The notes under the pieces were generated by a model. It made no database searches. It had not been told where the DNA came from and worked only from the letters and a program-made list of their open reading frames with translations. From contig VXAZ01002400.1 in the NCBI GenBank assembly GCA_013399875.1, positions 1 to 64,000 of the forward strand: a stretch of 64,000 nucleotides of DNA, in the 5' to 3' direction. The stretch comes from Gymnorhina tibicen. Lineage: Eukaryota > Chordata > Aves > Passeriformes > Artamidae. This document shows, one piece after another, positions 58,843-64,000 of the stretch. The position numbers and the translations under genes are program-made. How positions within the stretch are numbered: the stretch's first letter is position 1; each line of letters begins with the position of its first letter.

Positions 58843-59226
58843 TATAGGGATTGTTTAGCTTGAAGAAGAGAAGGTTCCAGGGAGACCTTGGAGCCCCTTC
58901 AAGTGCCTAAAGAGACTCCAAGAGAGCTGGAGAGGGACTTTGGAAAAGGCCTGGAATGACAGGACAAGGGGGAATGGCTTCCCACTGCCAGAGGGCAGGG
59001 ATAGATGGGATATTGGGAAGGAATTCTTGGCTGTGAGGGTGGGGAGGCCCTGGCACAGGGTGCCCAAAGAAGCTGTGGCTGCCCCATCCCTGGAAGTGTT
59101 CCAGGCCAGGTTGGACAGGGCTTGGAGCAACCTGGGCTAGTGAAAGGTGTCCCTGCCCACGGCAGGGGTTGGAATGGGATGGGATTTAAGATCCCTTCAA
59201 TCCAAACCCTTCTGTGATTCTGTGAT
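58843..59226 (+). mobile_element. CR1 LINE 3' end
   Basis: About 385 bases from GGATTGTTTAGCTTGAAGAA through AAGGAATTCTTGGCTGTGAG to the CTTCTGTGATTCTGTGAT tail. Confidence 0.92.
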
Positions 59227-59229
59227 ACA

Positions 59230-60900
59230 GCCCTCCCTTGTTTCGCAGGGGCAGCATCCGTTGATGTGTGCAGGACCCTCCAGAAGAACAAGCGATGCAG
59301 GTGTCCCTTGAACTGGTTAACTTTGGATTTTCTGAATGAGTGTTTTTGTCTTTATGTTGTTTATAGAGTTACTGAAAATACCTTCTATATAGATCCCTGG
59401 AAAGAGCATCGAGGTGACTTCTCTGTCTTTCTCCACTGGTGATGTTGGGCCTGTTTGGACACATTTGTCTTCTCTGCTCTTAAACTCTTCCTGTGAAAAA
59501 GATTGTCCTGCCTCCTTGGCCCAGTGTTTGGTGCCCTTATTGCAAACAAATTTTCCCTGATGTATAAAACCTATGCTCCTTCCACCACTTTGCCCTGAGC
59601 CCTCCTTATTTTCTGGAAGCCAAGCTGCCATTTCAAGAGATGGGAAAGTCCCTGGGAGCCGTGGTTTCTGCAGGACACCTGGGGCTGTGGGTGGGAGAGT
59701 GAGGGGGCTGCACTTCCCTGCCTGAACTGGCAATAATTCTGTGGGAGCTCTAAATTTCACTCCCATAGTGAAATAGTTGCTTTTCTGTCCTGTGTTTCAA
59801 CACACTTGGCAACAGGGAGGTCTGGGCCAAAGCAAAGGTTTTGTTTTGTGTGGTCTTGCAGTGAGGATGATGAAGATCCGTGACACACTTTGCTGGAAGT
59901 CACCAGTGTTCAGATGGCTGAGATGGTGATAGATGGGGAGGATTAGCAATGTTTGGGCTGATACTGTGAACACGCTGTTTATTTTGGGAAATTCAACAAC
60001 AAGCTGAGATGTTTGATTATCCAGTTTTTCCCCTGGGCTAGGATTTGTTGATGGAATACAGGTTTCATCAAGGAGATGCTACAGGCAAAACCTGAGATCA
60101 AAAGCAAGTTCCTGAATGCTGGTTGCTGAGGATCTGTGTTCTCATACAGTGGTGGGGGTATTTGCTGCCTTCTTCCCTGCCTGTCCTCTGCCAGCACTGA
60201 GGGTTTTCTTGAGCTCTGAACATGCAGGTGATGTGATTCTCTGAGATGGAGTGGGGTTGGTGGTGGGTTTCTCTTAAGTGTGATGTGTGTGGCCGGTGTT
60301 GGTTTCGGACAATGCAAGGCAGCGTTACCCAGCTCCAGATCTCCAGAACTCTGTGATCAGGGTGGGGTCTGTGTGTTCTGCACTGAGAGGGGAACACTGA
60401 CCTGGTGGGCTTGGTTTGCACATTCCTAAAAAAGTGGTCAATCAGATGGATTGTCTCCCCACATCAGCTCAAAGGGCACAGCACTATCATAAAATAAATG
60501 GTTTTTAGGGTGTACAGAACTGAGGCTTTGATTCAAACATGCAGCAAGGTTGACTTTCCTGTTGATGGCTCTTGGATGAGGTCTTGGTGCCTGTCAGTGT
60601 TGAAGTTTCATGGGAGTCATTGCTCACAGCTTTGATCCCTGTAGCCAGCTGCAATCACCTTCCCAGAGCTTGGGATTTTTGCTTTCCCTTTAAGGCCTCA
60701 CCCCACAAAGGTGCCCAGGGCATGACAGTAGCCACAAAGCTTGTGCAACAGGCCAGGAAGAAATGACAAACACGTCCTTACTCAGCATCACACGTTGGCT
60801 GATCAGATGCTACTGCTCGTGTCAGCAGCCTCAGCTTCTCATAGAACTTTGGGAAAATTTGCCTGGCAAGATACCCAGAGAGTCCCCAGCATGAGACTGT
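59230..60900. other. unique SAMD4A intron DNA
   Basis: No repeat or gene recognised in 1.7 kb. Confidence 0.45.
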
Positions 60901-60904
60901 GGCA

Positions 60905-61080
60905 AAGGTCAGGCATTGGAACAGGCTGCCCGGGGAAGTGGTGTGGGTCATTACCCCAGCAGGGATTTAAAAGATGTGTGGATGTGGCACTTAAGGACAG
61001 GGTTTAATGGTGGCCTTGTCAGTGCTGGGTTAATGGCTGGACTGAATCTTAAAGGATCTTTTCAAACCTAAATGATCCTT
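60905..61080 (+). mobile_element. CR1 LINE 3' tail, B/F-type
   Basis: GCATTGGAACAGGCTGCCCG, GTGGATGTGGCACTTAAGGA and TCTTTTCAAACCTAAATGAT. Confidence 0.88.
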
Positions 61081-61084
61081 TAGG

Positions 61085-64000
61085 AGGGGGCTGGAAGATA
61101 AACCCCGGTGTGAAAGGCTGGGAGACTTCCGGGGAGAAACAGCATAGAGAAGTCACAGCCCCATTCACCTGGATAATCGCAGAGGAGTTAAACTCTCCTG
61201 TCCAGGAGAAGGAGCTGGGTCTGGGTGTCCTCATCCCACCTGGAGCAGCCCACTTTAGAGGGCACTGCTATGGGAAAGGCACTGCAGAAGTGCTCTGATG
61301 TTACCAATGAATAATGCAGGAATGCTGAGCAAGCAGTACATGGATGGGAAGGATTTGGAAAGATGTTTTATCTTTAGAAGCAAGGACGCTTCATTAATCT
61401 CCCTGAATAATGCCAAGCCATAAATTGTATTGGTAATAGACATATCTACGTAATGAAAAGTAGCTTCACTTGGTCTTTACATGAAAAGAGTTTGGAAGCA
61501 ACTGTGGTTTCAGGCAGTCCCATCATGTTAGAAATTGTGTGCTGAGAGTCAGGGATGGAAGGACCCAGCTGTGTCCAGAGCCACCTTTGTGTCCTGTCAC
61601 ATCATGGCTTGTGTCTCTTCCACGGCATCACGTCAAATGAAAATCAAACAAAAAAAAGGTTAAGAAAATGGCTGGGACTTGCAGGGAACTTGCCTTGCTT
61701 CCAGCATCCGAAAATATTAAAACCAGCAGCCCGTGAAGTCCAGACCACAACAGAATTTAGAGGCTGTGGTGCAAGTATCCAGGAAACTGGGTTTGTATGG
61801 TAAGGCCGCAGGTCTGTAACCCAGTAATCCCCAGCACTGGGAGAGCTGGGAGTGGGTTTGCACTGCAGTGTGGTGAAGTTGTTTGGCCAGGCTGGGGAAA
61901 CCAACTTTTTATTTTAAGAGGTGGGGGGAAAAAAAACTTCATTGAATGCAAACTTTGCAGAGGAGCAAAGCAGCTGCTGGGGCTTTGGGTACTTCTGACT
62001 CAATGGATTTACCCAGAAAGTGCCTCAAACAAAATAAAAGTCGAAGTGTTTCCAGAGGTTGTTTTGTTTTCATCCAACATTTGAATGTTGTTTTCCTCTC
62101 TCAGATCCGAAACCACCCAAGTCCCTTTGCTACTTTTGCATTCCTCTGTTTGGGTAGGTGGTTTTTGGTCCATGGCTGGAAGGGATGAGTTGCTGCATGG
62201 GGCTGATGAGCACCCATGTTAACCTGGGCGGGGAGGCTGCTTCCCAGTCTCATCAGCAGTGAAGCACCAGTGGCGGGTGACACCGTGGCCAGCAATCCAT
62301 GGGACCTCCTGGGTGTCACCCACCTGGAGGCAGATCTGAGTCACACGGAGATGATTTTCCACCGCCTCATTCCTTGCACTAGTGATAGTTGGGCTGGTTC
62401 GGGGTGGGGAGATGGTTTTTTGAACCCAATTCTGATTTGTCTGGTGCAGTAGAAAACCATTGGGAGCAGTGGGAGATGTTAACCTCAGTGTCAAGGAGGA
62501 CAGCAGGGCTGGAAAAGCTCTGACTTTGCCACTCATCTTCCACTGACAACGTGTCCTGCCACACCCCCTAAAGGTGCAGGAAGCTTTAAACTCCTGTCAA
62601 AATTACTTTCAATTTCCTTGAAAGAGAGGAAAGGCCAGGCTGAGGATAAAGGGAATGCTGGCAATCTCCAGCCTTGCAGCTCCATTGCTTTTGCAGCGGG
62701 ATCTGTCCATCCCTGTCAGCCCTGCAAGGAGAAATCCTCACTGCTTGTGCTGACCTCTTGGTGTGGTGGAGGAGAAAAGTCACTTGGAAGTCATGGAGGG
62801 AGCAAAAGTCCTCTGGGATCCTGGGAGAAAATAAATTCTGTACTATTCTATTCTATTCTGTTCTACTCCACTCTACCTTGCGTTCAGCATGCTGGTCCCA
62901 TCCAGGCTGGTGTCAGCGACACGGGCAGGCACTGTGTGACACGGGGGTGCAGGAGAGGGACAGCAGGTAGTGCCAGCACTGTGGTTCAGGCAGCTCCCTG
63001 GCAGCTGCATCCCAGGGAGAGCAGCGAGACGCTTCTCCCGGCCTTTGTGCCGCTGCCCCAGGAGCCGATCGGGTTTCACCCCAAAATAACTTCCCTCTGC
63101 AAACAGTGGTGCCCGTTACAAGGTCTGAGAGCTGAGCGTGGCCTCACATTGGTTGCTTTATCAAGCCAGGAATTTACTGCATCTCTGATCTGTCCCCAAA
63201 AACTGTTCTCCAGTTTTTCCCAGGGGTATGTGGTGTGAGTGGGAAGCCATGGCTTCTCACCACCTTCCCCAGCTCCTCCCTGTGCTGCTGTGAGCTGGTC
63301 CTGCTGAAGCTGGGGTGCTTTCATGCTCTGAACCAATTGTAAACATTTGATGGAGAAGCATCTCTGGGAATAACATTCCCTCCTGCTGTGTTTCCATATA
63401 ACACCCTCAGTGTTCACTTTGCAGCTCTCCTTGTCACACTGCTCCACACTGGGAGTTGCAGTTTGTGGTCCGGTGTCTGTATCCGCATATACCACAGCGG
63501 CAAAGGGGCTGTGGAAAGTGGTGGGGCAGGGAATTTGTTCCTGGTGCCCAATTTTCTGCCTTTATCAAGTCCCTTGCTGTGTTGCTGCTTGCAAAGTGGC
63601 CCAGAGGAGGAGCAGAGGCTTTGCAGGCATTACCCGTGTGAGTGCCTGTCTTTAACGGATTGCCAGAGAGCTGCAGCCTCTGATTCCCCCTGCTTAAGAC
63701 ATTTCCCTTCCTAATACCAGGAAGAGACACAGTGGGAAAGTTGAGGAGGCAGAGGATAACTCAGAGTTGTGTAAAACCCAAAATCCTGAATTTTCCCTTC
63801 GCACCACACGAAGAGAGTTGGAAACTTGGGAGTGCCTGAGCAGTTGCTGGAATCCTCTTGAGCTGGGAGCTTCGCTTTTCCTGTGGGGAGCTGGGATGTA
63901 AACCTCCCTCTGCCATGGAGGTTGCAGATGTAGTGCTGAGCGGGATGATGCTGTTGCTGTATCATGACATAGTAAAGCCTTTCCCAGGCTTTGCTGTGCT
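61085..64000. other. unique SAMD4A intron DNA, distal part
   Basis: 2.9 kb to the window edge. Contains a pentanucleotide repeat at 62836-62878. Open frames of up to 206 codons (62618-63238) show no domain. Nothing else is recognised. Confidence 0.45.
62836..62878. repeat. (TTCTA)n-type pentanucleotide repeat
   Basis: Degenerate TTCTA/TTCTG/CTCTA units in succession over about 43 bases. The two pure units are at 62845-62854. Confidence 0.8.

Larger units (their letters stand above)
22327..64000 (+). other. SAMD4A: SAMD4A intron 1 (continues past the window)
   Basis: From the GTGAGT donor to the end of the window, at least 41.7 kb. I looked for the conserved second coding exon (beginning with the INQWQQ-type segment after the split glycine) and did not find it, in line with the very long first intron of this gene in other vertebrates. 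The content is unique DNA plus about 20 CR1 fragments, a few simple repeats and several CpG-rich or AT-rich blocks listed separately. Confidence 0.85.

Noticed and set aside
62618..63238. 206-codon plus-strand frame crossing the pentanucleotide repeat
   Set aside because: The middle encodes the translated simple repeat (SILFYSILFYS-like), and the rest shows no similarity to known proteins.
1..64000. CRISPR arrays, bacterial operons, phage or plasmid features, tRNA or rRNA genes, endogenous retroviral genes
   Set aside because: None seen. Direct repeats present are CR1 copies or short tandem repeats, and no retroviral-type protein signature or LTR pair was recognised by eye. A dedicated tRNA/miRNA scan was not possible.

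Overview
This is a stretch of vertebrate, almost certainly avian, nuclear DNA. It holds two neighbouring plus-strand genes recognised from their translated exons: CGRRF1 (cell growth regulator with RING finger domain 1), complete in coding terms from about 0.5 to 10.3 kb, and the 5' end of SAMD4A (Smaug1), whose first coding exon is at 22.1 kb. Evidence for a bird: about 30 fragments of CR1 LINEs are the dominant repeat (5'-truncated, ending in the family's tail of a pyrimidine-rich stretch plus ATTCTGTGATTCT), there are no Alu, B1 or L1 elements, introns are compact, and the CGRRF1-SAMD4A gene order is that of amniotes. The common CR1 type looks like the J/E-type copies frequent in passerines, but the species cannot be fixed from sequence alone.

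Layout. 1-318: an AT-rich block with an AATAAA hexamer, unlike what follows. 318-660: CpG-rich CGRRF1 promoter and exon 1, with a 55-bp tandem duplication that doubles an upstream ATG. 494-10293: six coding exons of CGRRF1 (3920-4059, 5713-5890, 6083-6230, 8939-9046 and 9943-10293 follow exon 1), giving 342 residues with an N-terminal membrane segment and a C-terminal RING finger. 10294 to about 11250: probable 3' UTR with two AATAAA sites. 11.3-19.3 kb: intergenic DNA with CR1 fragments. 19.35-19.52 kb: a small CpG-rich block ending in a splice donor. 21.2-22.4 kb: CpG-rich SAMD4A 5' region, interrupted by a 119-base assembly gap. 22131-22326: SAMD4A coding exon 1 (65 residues plus one base). 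22327-64000: at least 41.7 kb of SAMD4A intron; I find no second coding exon in it.

The two genes are not an operon or a pathway. CGRRF1 is a RING-type E3 ubiquitin ligase family member, and SAMD4A is an RNA-binding translational repressor. They are simply syntenic neighbours. The window contains no CRISPR array, no bacterial-type system and no recognisable viral gene, and I see no undescribed multi-gene system. The best leads are regulatory: the duplicated upstream ATG of CGRRF1, a triple in-frame splice acceptor at CGRRF1 exon 4, a candidate upstream SAMD4A exon, candidate alternative promoters inside the SAMD4A intron (33.4 and 48.4 kb), a 138-bp inverted-repeat element at 26.7 kb, and an unexpectedly long unidentified open frame at 35.7-36.7 kb.
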